Under the pieces are notes generated by a model. The model did not search any database and was not told the origin of the DNA. It saw only the letters and a program-made list of their open reading frames with translations. Positions 33,259 to 45,000 of a DNA stretch of 64,000 bases are shown here, one piece after another; within the stretch, counting starts at the first letter, position 1, and every line of letters starts with the position of its first letter. Both the position numbers and the translations under genes were made by a program. This DNA comes from Corinectria fuckeliana (lineage: Eukaryota > Ascomycota > Sordariomycetes > Hypocreales > Nectriaceae), in NCBI GenBank assembly GCA_019137255.1, contig WPDH01000034.1, positions 62,001 through 126,000 on the forward strand. Direction: 5' to 3'.

Positions 33259-36200
33259 GCTGCCTTCAACCTGCTTCTCCATATATACCCGGATCGAACC
33301 TGCGACTTAGACATTTTCTTCTCGCGAGACTTTCGACTTCATATTTCCTCATATTCATCTACACCCCTCATGGCGCCTCGGTTCCCGCCATTGTTATTCT
33401 GTTCGACCGGATATGGAGTTCTGCTGCCGCCCGCCCGGTAACTTGGCAGCACTGTTTGACGGAGTAATTTGTGATGGGGCATCAACGTCGATTGACTTGA
33501 CAGCCTCACGTTGGGCGACTTGGGCGGAGTACAACAAACATGGTTGGAGCACTCATGACGTAAATGCGGCCAGCAGGACCACGCAGATTGGGATTGGGGT
33601 CAGGGTGCGTAGCCTGGCTTGGCTGGCCCCTTTGGAGTTTCTGGCACTTCACATTGCGTTTGTCTTTATGTGATGAGAACTTGTTAGTTATTGGTTGACT
33701 TTATCGCTGGACAGCGGCGTTGTTGCTTCGAATGGATGTATGTTAACTCTCCTCAATTTAACCTCGTTTTGCTAAGTGCTCAGTGCGCACTAGATCATGA
33801 GACGCCTTGACGTGAGATCTGCCAGCAACCCACAGCAAGCCATTGCTAGTCTGCACCATGGGGGTAACAGATGGTGAAGCCTTGGTTGTCCATCCCGCCT
33901 CGCGAAGACTTACTACCACACATAGACTAAAGCCTCCATCCGCCACGCCTACACGCTTAATATTCCTGTTTTCTTACGCTCCCTTATCTCAACATTACCC
34001 TATTCTTTGTCGTAGGATACTTCGCAAGGTTCTGCTTCCATTCCGATATCCGTCTGCAGCTAAGTAAAGGTTGTTCTGACTTGGTCCACAACTGTCCCAA
34101 TTCTGTTCACGTCGTAATTGCCCCCGCGGCTATTGGATCCAGTCACACATATTACACCTCCCGACCGACTGGGCTGGTTCTCGCCCGGTCCTTCACAGAC
34201 GCACCAGGGCGCCTTCTTTTCCTACGCCACTGTCATCCATGGCCTTTGCGACGTCTCGTGGGTGTTGATCATCTCCTAGTCGTAGCCAAGCTGCCGACGG
34301 CTTACAGCAGAAGGGGCTTGTACCTGTAATCCCTTGATTTCAGAGAAACGTCAGGGGATGTGGAGAGCATAATCCCTAGCATCGATTGTTTTGTTGGCAT
34401 CCCGCCAAACGAATATATCCTGTAGAAGAGCCGGAATCCCGTCCGATTTCCGATAGGTGAGCTGGCGAAGGGCTGATTAGAACAGGCAGCAATCTGCTCC
34501 GTTGCCACTACCATGTGCTTCTTTAGAAGAGAAACAGTTATGGAGCGGTTGAGCTTACATCGCCAACGCTAAGGGCTGAGGCCCACAAACAAGGCAACAC
34601 CGTTTTAGTTCCTGCGGAAAAACGTCCAATCGGCGACAGGAGGCAACATACGCAAGTAACAAAAGCGCGGGTTTCTCTAGTCCAGTCCTTGGTCCTCTTC
34701 GAGGCGCCCGCATAGCCTTATGGCGGGGTACGTTCCTCCGGGAGCATGTCTGTCTGAATATGGCGGGGTACGACGGAAATGGCTACAAAGAGAAGGCGTG
34801 GTACTTGATCGAAACATCGTGGTGAATGAACCTGAAGAACCTAGATTTACGACTCCTGACAGGCCAAATTTAGATTACTCGAGTTGTCGGAGTGAAACGA
34901 TTCACAGTCCGTTTCACGTCTTGGAGCGTGGGGTACAGTAAGCAGCACGGCTGTGACTCAATCCCACCTTGAGCTTTGGAAGCATATCGAAGATTCGCCT
35001 TAGAAAGGCTGAGTGCTGTACCTAGGCAGGCACCTTGGCTCTTAGTCTATAGATTAATTAGTCCGCAGGCATCCATCACCAGAATCCACAACGGCGCCAA
35101 ACCTGCCTAACGCAACACCCCGTAACTGCGGCAAAGCGCCGTGATTCCCAACTACTACCAGATGCGCCATCCCCTTTTTGAGGAGGAGCCAAGATCCTGA
35201 TCTCGCATCACAGTCGCTCGGCTCGACTCCTGATAGCCCTTGCACTGTCCCTGCAGCCCAGCCACCGCCTTCTCAATGGTGGTACTGCGCCGAGATGTAC
35301 ATTATGCAGGCCGCTTTTTCCGGGGCCGATGGTACAGGTCGGGCGGCCTCTGAGAGGCTCTGGGAGGCTCTGATGCTGTGTGGCACAGCTTCACAAGGAC
35401 CTACGAAGTGCGTAGCATTCCTGGAGGTCTCTCCTTCACCGTGCGACAAGGCAGACAGAGGCCCTTGTTGCGGGGGGTACGGCTGAGGAGGCTGAGAAGC
35501 TTCAGGATCAGGCAGGTTACATGCTGTGTTGCAAGTGGACTGGGATGGCGGGTGTATGTATGTATGTATGTAATCTAGCGACTACGAATGGAGAGCTGGA
35601 AATGGCACCATGGGAGGGAAGCCCGTGTCGGGAACCGGCAGATGGCGCATGCAATGGAAATGCAGTAACCCTTGTTTTCCCAATGGGTCCATGCTGGCCG
35701 GCTGGAGTTGCCGTCTGGCAGACGACATCAACTGTCACTTGAGATTGGATGTCTCTGATGTCGTCGTCCACAACTGCATTTTGAGGCCGCTATTTCGCCA
35801 ATGCAGGGCAAACACATTATCAGCGGTGTCTACAGTCGTTGAAAGGTTAGCCCCCACCGCCTCGCCAGAAAACAGGTCGTCCTCGTCTCGTCGTACAGAG
35901 CCGACGGTCTGCCATGTAGATGGATGGTTGCTCATCCTCCGTGGCAGAGTGGCAGCCAGCCATCCATGCTTGGACGGTGCCGCCGGCGCCGCCTCACTCT
36001 CACGGCTCGCCCTGAGAGGCTCGCTCCGGGCCTTGGCTCCCCGCCCCACCCCCGGTCGCTCACCAGAAAACAGCCGGGTCACCTGGTCGCACAGCGCCGC
36101 GACCGCCGACGGACGCCCTCAACAAAGCTGCATGTACCTGCCTGCTTTGCTTTGTTTTGTTTTTGTTTTTGCTTTTGCCTACCTCACCTTCTTTCCATCA

Positions 36201-38159
36201 GGCTTACGGATGCGGGTTAGGAGGATTGTTGCTTCGTGGGTATCCGTGGTGTGATGGACGCTGTAAGTCAAGCAAGTACTTTGGCATCGACTTCGTAAGT
36301 CGGCTCAGATTGAGTTCCTTTGGCCCAACGTCTAATGCTCCGTAGTCCGCCGTACCCACAGCGTCGTTCGTCGTCAACGTCGTCGACAGCCCAGATTCCA
36401 AGACGCCCGGACTGAAAGGAGGCGCCTCAGGGCGGTTGGTTCGCCTTGCCTTTGCCCTCCCCGTCCGGTGGAGGCGGCTGGTGGAACTCGCTGGAGACGG
36501 GACGGCGCCCTCAGTGGTTGTTGGCAGTTCTTAGCGGGCGTCCTCAGTGGGTTCCCTAACCCCCCCACGGACGCCGCAATCCCCGTTTGGCGTTTGGCTC
36601 ATCACTTTCCCAACCTCCCGATGGGGAACGATTGGCGGCGGAGTGGCCGCTGTAGTTCAGCCTTGCTTGCAGGCGTGGGAATGGGGAGGTCAGCAAGCAA
36701 GCAATGCATCGTAAGCAGTGGTGATGGTTGTCGACTGTTCCATGATACAATGGATGCTCTTCTTTTTTTCGTTCCCTTGAGAGGCGTTTCGGACTGCCGG
36801 CTCGGAACAGGAAACGTAGCAAGAGACGGGACTTTCTCCGCATGCCGCATCCAGTACCTAGGTAGGTATTCAGCAGCCGTCTTTCTCTGTTGTCCATGGT
36901 CCATTTGTCCAGCATCTGAACTGTTAGATATCGTCCTCTGCGTCCCAGCAAGGCGTCCAGGCCATCTCACGCGAGCAGCCAGGCCACAGCCAACCACAGT
37001 CCGCCATCTTCCACACAGGCGCCCCGAAACCCCCCAATGCGCCATGGTCCCGTGGCAGTGCATGAGGCAACCGGCGTCGAAATACTTGGTGCGCATTTTG
37101 ATGTATGTACTTGGGTCTTTTTCATGTCTTGGATGTTTTATTTGTTCCCAACTCAGTGATGCCGGATGACTCCTTTCGGGCCTTGCGTCTAAGGCGTCGA
37201 TCGGCGGGCTGTCAGGGTAGGTATTGTGTACCTAGCAAGGTTACTTAGGGAGGGTACTACTAGTAGGCTACTTAGGTAGGTAGGTAAGTACTCAGTAGCT
37301 TACAAGGTGACGCATTGAGGGACAAGCCGCAGCTGTTGTTTGCTCCAGCTCCCCAGCTCCATCTACACACAACCGTCCATGTCCAGCCCGGTCTCAGTCC
37401 TCGAGTCTCGGCCAAGTACCTCCAGACAGGTACCGAGTACTTCAGCCGAGTACTTCAGTGTCTTTCTTCACCTTGACCCTTGCAGTGCTTCCGCCTGCCC
37501 CTCCCTGGGTCCCCTCCACTGGCTCTGCCTTGCTGCGTACCGACTTGGATTATGCTGTGCCGGCGTACCAACCTTCTAGGTCTACTCAGAGAGAGACAGC
37601 CAGGCAGGCAGGTGCGCGCCGGCTTAAATCGATCCCGGGCCATTGGCTGCCTGGAAACGCAACCTGGAACTTCACACATCAAAAGTCGGGCTGCACGTTG
37701 CCTGAGTTCCTCACTTCGTCCTCTCCTCCTCTCCTCCTCTCCTCCTCCTCTCCTCATCCATCGTTACGTTAGTCCTTCATACTGCATACTGCATCACTTG
37801 ATTTATTGATTCCTCCTTCTTGATTCCTCCTTCTTGATTCCTCCTTCTCGCTCCCGCCCTCTCTCCTGCTACCGACCACTCCTGGTCCTCGTCGTCTCTC
37901 TGTTCCCTCACATCTCTCCGTCACGACTTCGGAGCTACCTGCATCTGCCGTTACGTCCCCTCCCCGCCCTCGGCTCCCGTGTCCCACCTCAATCGCCTTA
38001 TCTCGACGCCTCCCCAACCCTCGGTGCTTTGCTGCTGCCTCGTCCTGCTCTGTTTTACTCCCTTTCGTCTTGCCTGGTTGCCAGCTAGCCAGCTCGCTCG
38101 CTCCGTCAGGCTTGGACTTGAACTCTTGTACCTTCGCATTTGAGCAAGCCGGCCAAATC
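33259..38159. other. Gene-free 4.9 kb stretch, promoter of the AAA ATPase gene
   Basis: No supported gene on either strand. Includes GTAT repeats at 35,552-35,572, AGGTAGG/ACCTAGC motifs at 37,218-37,300 and strongly C/T-rich DNA (CTCCTCCT near 37,720; TTGATTCCTCCTTC triplicated at 37,805-37,850) up to the ATG at 38160, probably the long leader of the AAA gene. Confidence 0.5.
37804..37850 (+). repeat. TTGATTCCTCCTTC direct repeat
   Basis: Three tandem copies of a 14 bp pyrimidine-rich unit in the leader of the AAA gene. Confidence 0.7.
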
Positions 38160-41100
38160 ATGGAGTTCCAGTCAACGAACCCCAGCTTCTGCGTAAGCTG
38201 GCTGCTTGGTCTCCAGCCTTATCAGCAAATACCCACATCCCCGCCCTGGGCCAAGCAATACGAATCGACCGACCCCAACTTCTCCGTCAGCTGCATTCTA
38301 GGCATCGTTCCCAGTAAAAAGTCTCCGAGGTCCAGAAAGAAGCGTAGGACTCGCCGCGCTGGAAAGCAGTCGGCCAAGAAAGTCGCGGAGCAGGATGACG
38401 AGGCCGTTGACCCTCTCGGTTTGCGGAGGCTGTTTGATGACCTCACTGACGAAGAGATCGAGGCCGAACAGGCAGACGACAAGACTTCCCTGAGCGATGG
38501 CGAACCCGACGTGCTCGCAGAGCCAGGCTTCCTAGAGCTTTGCTCGAAAATGGAAAACCTATTAAATGAGATCGAGTACGTGGCTTCCACTTCCACGTCC
38601 CGCCCACCGCTTTTGGTCGCTAATTGGTGTGTCACAGGGCCTCGCAACAAGACGACGACGATTCGGACAACGACTCCATCGACGGCCTAGACCCGGAAGA
38701 CTGCAACGACGAGTCCCCCGCCAGAATCGAGTGGCTACGCCAAAAGACGGTGGAGAACGCTGAGAACAAGTACCTCGACAGAATCATGTCTCTGCCAGGT
38801 CTTGAGGATTCCAAGGCCTTCTTCCTGCATGCAAAGGCCAAGGTCCAGGCTGCAACGCGACGTGAAACTGACATGAAGAAGGAGAACTTTGACGCCATCT
38901 TCATGGGCAATCAGGGAACCGGCAAGACGATGCTTGCCGGCCTGTATGCCAAATTCTTAGCATCCATGGGTGTAGTCAAGACTGCGAACTCCATTAGCCC
39001 CATCAGTACGTTTTCGGGATATAACATGTCCAAGACGTCGACGCTCAGTACTATTCACGGCACTTGCATGGCCTGTGGTGGTTGTGTAAGTCGATTTGAT
39101 GCCCCACTCGGCTGTCAAGGCCCCGGTTTGCTAACAAAGCTCAGATTGCCATTATCGACCATGCCCACCTCCTCGACCACGATGACTGTAACCTTTGGAA
39201 CTTCTACGTCCGCTCCCTCGACCTCCCCGGCAAGGTCGTCATCATTCTAGCCGGCAATGGAGATTGGGGCCTGTCCGACCAGATTGGGTACAGCGCTCAG
39301 GTCTCGAACCACTTCCCAGTAATGAAGTTGCCCAACTACACCACGGAGCAGCTGCAGACGGTCTTCCACGGTATGATGCGACGGTGGTTCAACAAAAAGA
39401 TGGAGATTGAGGGTGGCTACGATGGCCACTATATGAAAATTCTGATGCGACGGATCACCCAGGGTATCAACGAGAAGACATTCGGCAACATCTGGCCGGT
39501 CCGGAAAGCCTTTCTCGAAGCCTGCAGGCGACAAGTGGAGAGATTTCGCTTGGCGCGAAAGGATGGTAATTATCCTGAAGACTTCAAGATGACCAAGGAG
39601 GACTTGCTAGGCAACAAGCCCTCACTCGGGCCCGACAAAAGCCCCGCATGGAAAGAGCTGCAGGAACTGGTGGGATTGGACGGGGTGAAGGAGTCAATCC
39701 TTTCCGTCGTGAACCAAGTCAACCAGAACTACATCCGGGAGATGCGAGGTGACGACCCTTTGAACGTCAGCCCAAATCGGGTGTTTCTGGGGGCGCCCGG
39801 CACTGGAAAGACCACGGTTGCTCGCCTCTACGGCCGTATCCTGGCGGACTTTGGCATTCTGTCCAAGGGAGAAGTTATTGTCAAGACTCCGACTGATCTT
39901 CTAGACCGATATATTGGAGGGTCCGAGATTAACACCAAGGAGGCCTTGCGAGAAGCCAGAGGCAGCGTCCTGATTATCGACGACGCCCACATGCTCGATC
40001 CGGGACGGAGTCAATGTGACGTGAACAAGAATGGGGACTTCCGCGGCGGCATCATCGACACCATCGTGGCTGAAGTTGCCGGTACGCCCGGCGAGGATCG
40101 ATGCGTTATTCTCTGTGGCTATCCAGACCAGATGAAGGAGATGTACAGCAACTGCAATCCTGGTCTGTCCCGAAGGTTCCCTCTTGATTCAGCCTTTGTG
40201 TTCGAGAATTTTGATGAGGAGACCCTGGGGAAGATTCTGGATCTCAAGCTTGAGAAGGAGAAGCTGGTGGCGACAGACAAGGCACGGGAGGTGGCGGTGG
40301 AAGTCCTGAAGCGCTCTTCTGTGCGGCCCAACTTTGGCAATGGAGGTGAGGTGGACAATCTCATTTCCAAAGCCATCTTAGCCCGGTTGCGTCGCGTCTC
40401 CAAGGAGAAAAAGTCGGATGAAGATGATCTCGACGTCTTTCCCATCGAGCCGCAAGATTTCGACGCCGACTTCGACCGCCTCACCCGAGCCGTTACCAAC
40501 ACGCGCGCTCTCTTCGACGGTTTCGTTGGCTACGAGGAAATCATTTCCAAGTTCGAATCCTACCAGTACATGGTCCAGGGCATGCGCTTGCGCAACGTTG
40601 ACCCCCGACCATACGTCCCCTTCACGTATGTTTTCAAGGGTCTACCCGGCACCGGCAAGACAACGACGGCTCGTAAGCTCGGTCAAATATTTTACGACAT
40701 GGGCTTCCTGTCAGCACCCGAAGTCATCGAAGTCTCGGCGTCGCAGCTTATCGGCGAGTACTGTGGTCAAACAGGCCCCAAGACTAAGCGCCTGCTAGAG
40801 TCGGCACTCGGCAAGGTGCTCTTTATCGATGAGGCCTACCGACTTGCGGGTCAAGCGGGCTCCTTTGCCGAGGAGGCAGTGAGCGAGCTTGTGGACGCGG
40901 TGACAAAGCCGGAGTTCGCTCGCAAGCTCATCATCGTGCTAGCAGGCTATGAGGATGATATGGACCGTCTTTTGCGCAGCAACCAGGGCATGCGGAGTCG
41001 ATTCGCCACGGAATTCACTTTCCGACCTCTACGTGCTGAGCAGTGTGTCGAGCAGCTACGAAGCGTCGTCGACCGCGTCGGCATCACGATCCAGGCGACT

Positions 41101-41406
41101 CGCGAGATGGACACCATGACTCGTACATCCCTCATGGCCCTCCTGACGCGTCTCGGCAACGAGAAGGGCTGGGCGAGCGGCCGCAGTGTTGAAACCCTGG
41201 GTGAGAGGCTCATTGGGCACATCTTCAAGGAGTGCGCCATGAAGGGTTATACAGGTAAGGCTCTCAGCGTCACCGGCAAAGAGCTGGTGACGATCCTGGG
41301 CCAGGCATCTGGTCATGCCGGCGCAGGTGCTAAGAAATGGGGCGGCCAAGGCCCCATGGGTGCTAGACAGGTGATGACTCTCCGGGATCTAGAGGGTTAC
41401 GAGTAA
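38160..41406 (+). CDS. CbbX-like AAA ATPase with three AAA modules, 1041 aa
   Basis: Exons 38160-38575, 38638-39085 and 39145-41406; introns 62 and 59 bp. Three tandem AAA modules of the CbbX/SpoVK kind: Walker A at 229-236 (GNQGTGKT), 504-511 (GAPGTGKT) and 787-794 (GLPGTGKT). Walker B at 289-298 (IAIIDHAHLL), 563-572 (VLIIDDAHML) and 846-855 (VLFIDEAYRL). Only module 3 has the canonical Asp-Glu; in modules 1 and 2 the catalytic Glu position is His or Asp, so these may bind nucleotide without efficient hydrolysis. The N-terminus holds a duplicated motif (residues 4-20 and 35-51), then a basic stretch (KKSPRSRKKRRTRRAG) that may be a nuclear signal, and acidic segments. Such fungal proteins are mostly uncharacterised; a remodelling chaperone role is inferred. 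It lies convergent to the DIM-2 gene, 620 bp apart. Confidence 0.85.
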
Positions 41407-42026
41407 CAGAGAGCTTCACACCAGGAGCGAGATTGTTTTACGGCTGCTTGGCTATATGTTTGAATATTTAGCTGGTTAGCCGGGACGCGTTTGGGTTTCT
41501 ATCATGAGCATCAGAGGTTGGATCTGGGTGGAGTTTGGGTGTAAAGTGCGTATTCCTATCAATGTTTTTGACAGATTAGCCAAGCTGGTTTAATGAGAAG
41601 ATGAGTTCACGTTGATAAGCCTAGAACCACACACATCTTCTGGGAACAATGTATCTCTGCCTTTGCGATCGGTCCATGTCCAAGGTCGGGTTTCCCAGTC
41701 ACCAGAATCCCAAGCCGACGAGGTAGTCAGGATCACACGCAACCACGAAGACATCCTGCAGGTCCCCTCCATCGTCCTTGTGATGGAAATGCCAATGTTA
41801 GCCTGGTGACGATTGGTAGGCAGGTATCGACTGGCTTACTGGTCACACACTCCGTCAAAGTACTACGGCATTCATGTTCCAGGCAGAAGGATTGAAACCG
41901 TCTTTACTTGCATTATTTTCATGTAATTTTCAACTATTTAGTGTGGTTGTCTATCCCCTACGCCAAACATGTCTATTTTGACCATGATTACTCACTGAGA
42001 TGTTCAAGTATTAGATCCGTCACTCA
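41407..42026. other. Convergent 3' region AAA / DIM-2
   Basis: Two 3' UTRs back to back; no ORF with support. Confidence 0.5.
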
Positions 42027-45000
42027 TTACTCATCATCCAGCACAGCCACCGTCTGTCCCAGTGGACTCGGGTCGACAAGGCCGCCGTGAAGGGCGGCGG
42101 ATCGTCTGGAGCTGGGCACGTCGCCGCGCCACGCCCTGGCTGCTTTGGGCGCTCGGATCTCCACAGCCAGGGAGCGGGAGCGGGATCGCTTGGCGGAGGA
42201 CAGCGGTGGTGCCGGCGGAGGAGGAGGGGGGGTCAGGTCGGGCGTTGTGCTGGCGGCGGCCGGGGTCCGGACCGGCGAGGTCCGCAGGCGGGAGAGGGAG
42301 AGCTCCGGACCCGGGTCGGGGCTGGAGTCGGAGGACGCGTCTTCGATGGTTGCGGCGACGTCGACGGAGGAGGGGGTGGGCAGAGCTGCGGCTGCGGCTG
42401 AAGCTGCACGGCGCTCATCGGCCAGACTGCGCGCCCACGCCTCGCGGAACACGACGCCCAGGGCCACGGCAACCTCGCGCGCGACGCTGTTGCCCACGAT
42501 GCGGTACTGGTCCGGCGACGACCCCAGCAGGACCTCGTCGTCGCGGAAGCCCTGGGCGCGACGGGCCTCCATGATGGTGAGGACGCGGGGCTCGCGCCAG
42601 TGCAGGGTGCGGCCGTTCTTGGCGTCGCTGGGGCTCTGGGTCGTGACGATGGTCTCGATGAGGCGGTTGGGCATCTGGCGGCCGTAGGCGTTGGAGTTGG
42701 GCCGCGTGCGCGCGAGCGACGACGTGCCCGGGTCGGCGGGGAAGAGCAGGCGCTCGGCCGCCGTGATGACGCCGGAGCCCGCTCGCTTGCGCTCCGGGCC
42801 AAACCACGCCTGCGCGAAGTTGGAGCCCCACGGCTGCGTCGGGATGAGGTTGACCTTGAGCCGGAGCTGCCTGGTGAAGCCCAGCGAGATGCGGTGGTCG
42901 GGGAACGGCACGCAGATGTCGGGCTTGGCGTCGTAGACGGGGGGCAGGTCGGCGGTTGCGGCGCGGGCAGAGACGAAGTCAAAGGGCGTCGAGTCCGACA
43001 TGGTGCGCTCGGCCATGGGCTCGCCGGTGGGCAGGTTGCCGAGGGTGAGGGTCTTAGTGTGCGGAGGGTGCGCGTGCGTCTGGTCTGGACGGCGCGGCAG
43101 GTGGAGGCCCGGGGCGGCGAAGGCGAGGAAGACGCGCGACCGGCGCTGGGGAGAGCCGCAAGACGAAGCGTCAAGGAAGAAAAAGTGAGTCTGGTAGCCC
43201 AGGCCGACGACGGCGCAGATGAGCTGGCTAAACACGTCCTGGTCGCGGTTGGCCTTCTTCTGCACGATGCCGGGCACGTTTTCGAGCAGGCCGTAGCGCG
43301 GGCGGTACAGGTCGACAAAGGAGCCGAAGGCGGCGACGAGCGACTGGTTCTTGCGCTGCGCGAGCGTCGTCTTGTCGTTGGTGAGGTTCGAGAAGCCGGG
43401 GCACGGGCTGCCGCCGGAGACGAAGTCGACGTCGCCGATGCGCGGCACGTTGCGGCTGAAGCGGCCGTTGATGGCGAGCCGCTGCAGGTCGTCGATGGAT
43501 CCGAGGAAGGGCGAGACGGCGTCGGGCACCGACACGTTGGCCATGTACGTGTGTATGGCCTTGGTGTCGTAGTCGTTGGCCCAGTGCATCTCGATGCCGC
43601 CGCCGTCCTCGAGGCCGCGGCCAAAGTTGCCGCCGCCGCAGAAGAGATCCAGGCCGCGGAGCCGAGTTATCTCCTCGTCCGGGTCGTAGCCTTGGCGCAG
43701 AGGAGCGGGAAAGGTATCGAGAGGGAGGTACGAAGGGCCGTACACGTCTTCGGCGTAGACTTCATGGTGGGTGATGTAGAAGAAGCCCCCAACTCCATCC
43801 CGGTCGTACGGGGTCGGGATCGACTCCCCGTCCTTAAAGAACCGCACAAAGCACCGTTGCTGAACACGCCCACATCGTACTTCGATGAGCTTCTGGCTAT
43901 ACACAAGCTCGTTCAGCCGCGCATTCTTTCCCTTAGGATCGACTTGCTTACGCCGCAGCAACCGCCGGAACCGATATATCACGTTGCTCCCTTCCCTATA
44001 AGAGGTCACAAACTCGCAAGGTTCGGATCGTCCCGTCGACTTATCCAGAATGACGAGCAGCGTCTCGCCCGGCTGGTATTCCGGTGTGGAAGGCGTCTTC
44101 GTCTTATGTGCGCACCGCATGTGGTCCTTGTCAAGTGTAATCCACTTGCGCTCGGCGTGGATGTATGTCTGGCGGCAGAACAGCTCGGCGCTCGTGGCTG
44201 AAGTCCCGCCAAACTCAACCTTATGAACGCCTAAGATTTCATGCTCGGCAATCTTAGAGTCCTCGCCGCACGAGCAGTGGTCCGAGAGAAAAAGCTCGTT
44301 GTTCCAGGGGTACTTCATGAGGCCGCACAGCGTGTCGACGGCGCGGTAGTACCAGATGACGTCGAAGGAGCGGCGGCCGTGGCGGTCGACATGGACATCC
44401 TGCACGAGGGCGAACCACCTGTCGACGTCGTTGAAGCCGTGCGAGACATCGCGCCTCCATTGCGTGCCCGAGTCGGCAGCGTCGCGCTGTGTGGAGATGG
44501 TGTCGCCAGGCTTGATGTCCCGGATCTCCTGCGTCGCCGCCGTGGAAAGCGTCTTGGCCGTATCGTGGACGGGGGCAGGTAACTCGAGATTGCGCTGCTG
44601 GATGAGCTTGTTCCGCAAAGTCTGTGTCTTCTTGCTCAGCGGGACGACCTCGAGGCGGTCGCCAAAGGGGAGATGCGAAAAGCAGTCGAATATGTACTTA
44701 GTGACAACCGTAGGGGGGTTGAGCGTCTTGTTCTCAAAACGCTTGTAGCTCCGGTACTCCCAGATCTCGGACCAGAACGGGTGGGCGTACGTCGTATCGT
44801 AGCCCAGCACGCCGACGGCCTCCTTGTGCAGGAAGCCGAGGTTGGCGACGATAGAGGCTCGGAAGTCGTCGCGGGGGAACTGCTCGCGCCAGGCGACGAA
44901 TTCGGGGGCTTTCTTGTGCATCTTGTTCAACCACGTGCTGAACGTGGTACGGAACTGGAAGAGACTCACTTTCCGCCGGTACTCGCTCATAAACTTCAGA

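Noticed and set aside
36468..37169. 233-codon plus-strand ORF
   Set aside because: Overlapped by equally long minus-strand ORFs; no family; region otherwise non-coding.
42233..44201. Long ORFs antisense or out of frame over DIM-2 (533 codons plus strand 42,600-44,201; 463 codons minus strand 43,624-42,233)
   Set aside because: High-GC shadow frames of the methyltransferase; composition dominated by Arg/Ala/Pro/Val with no domain.
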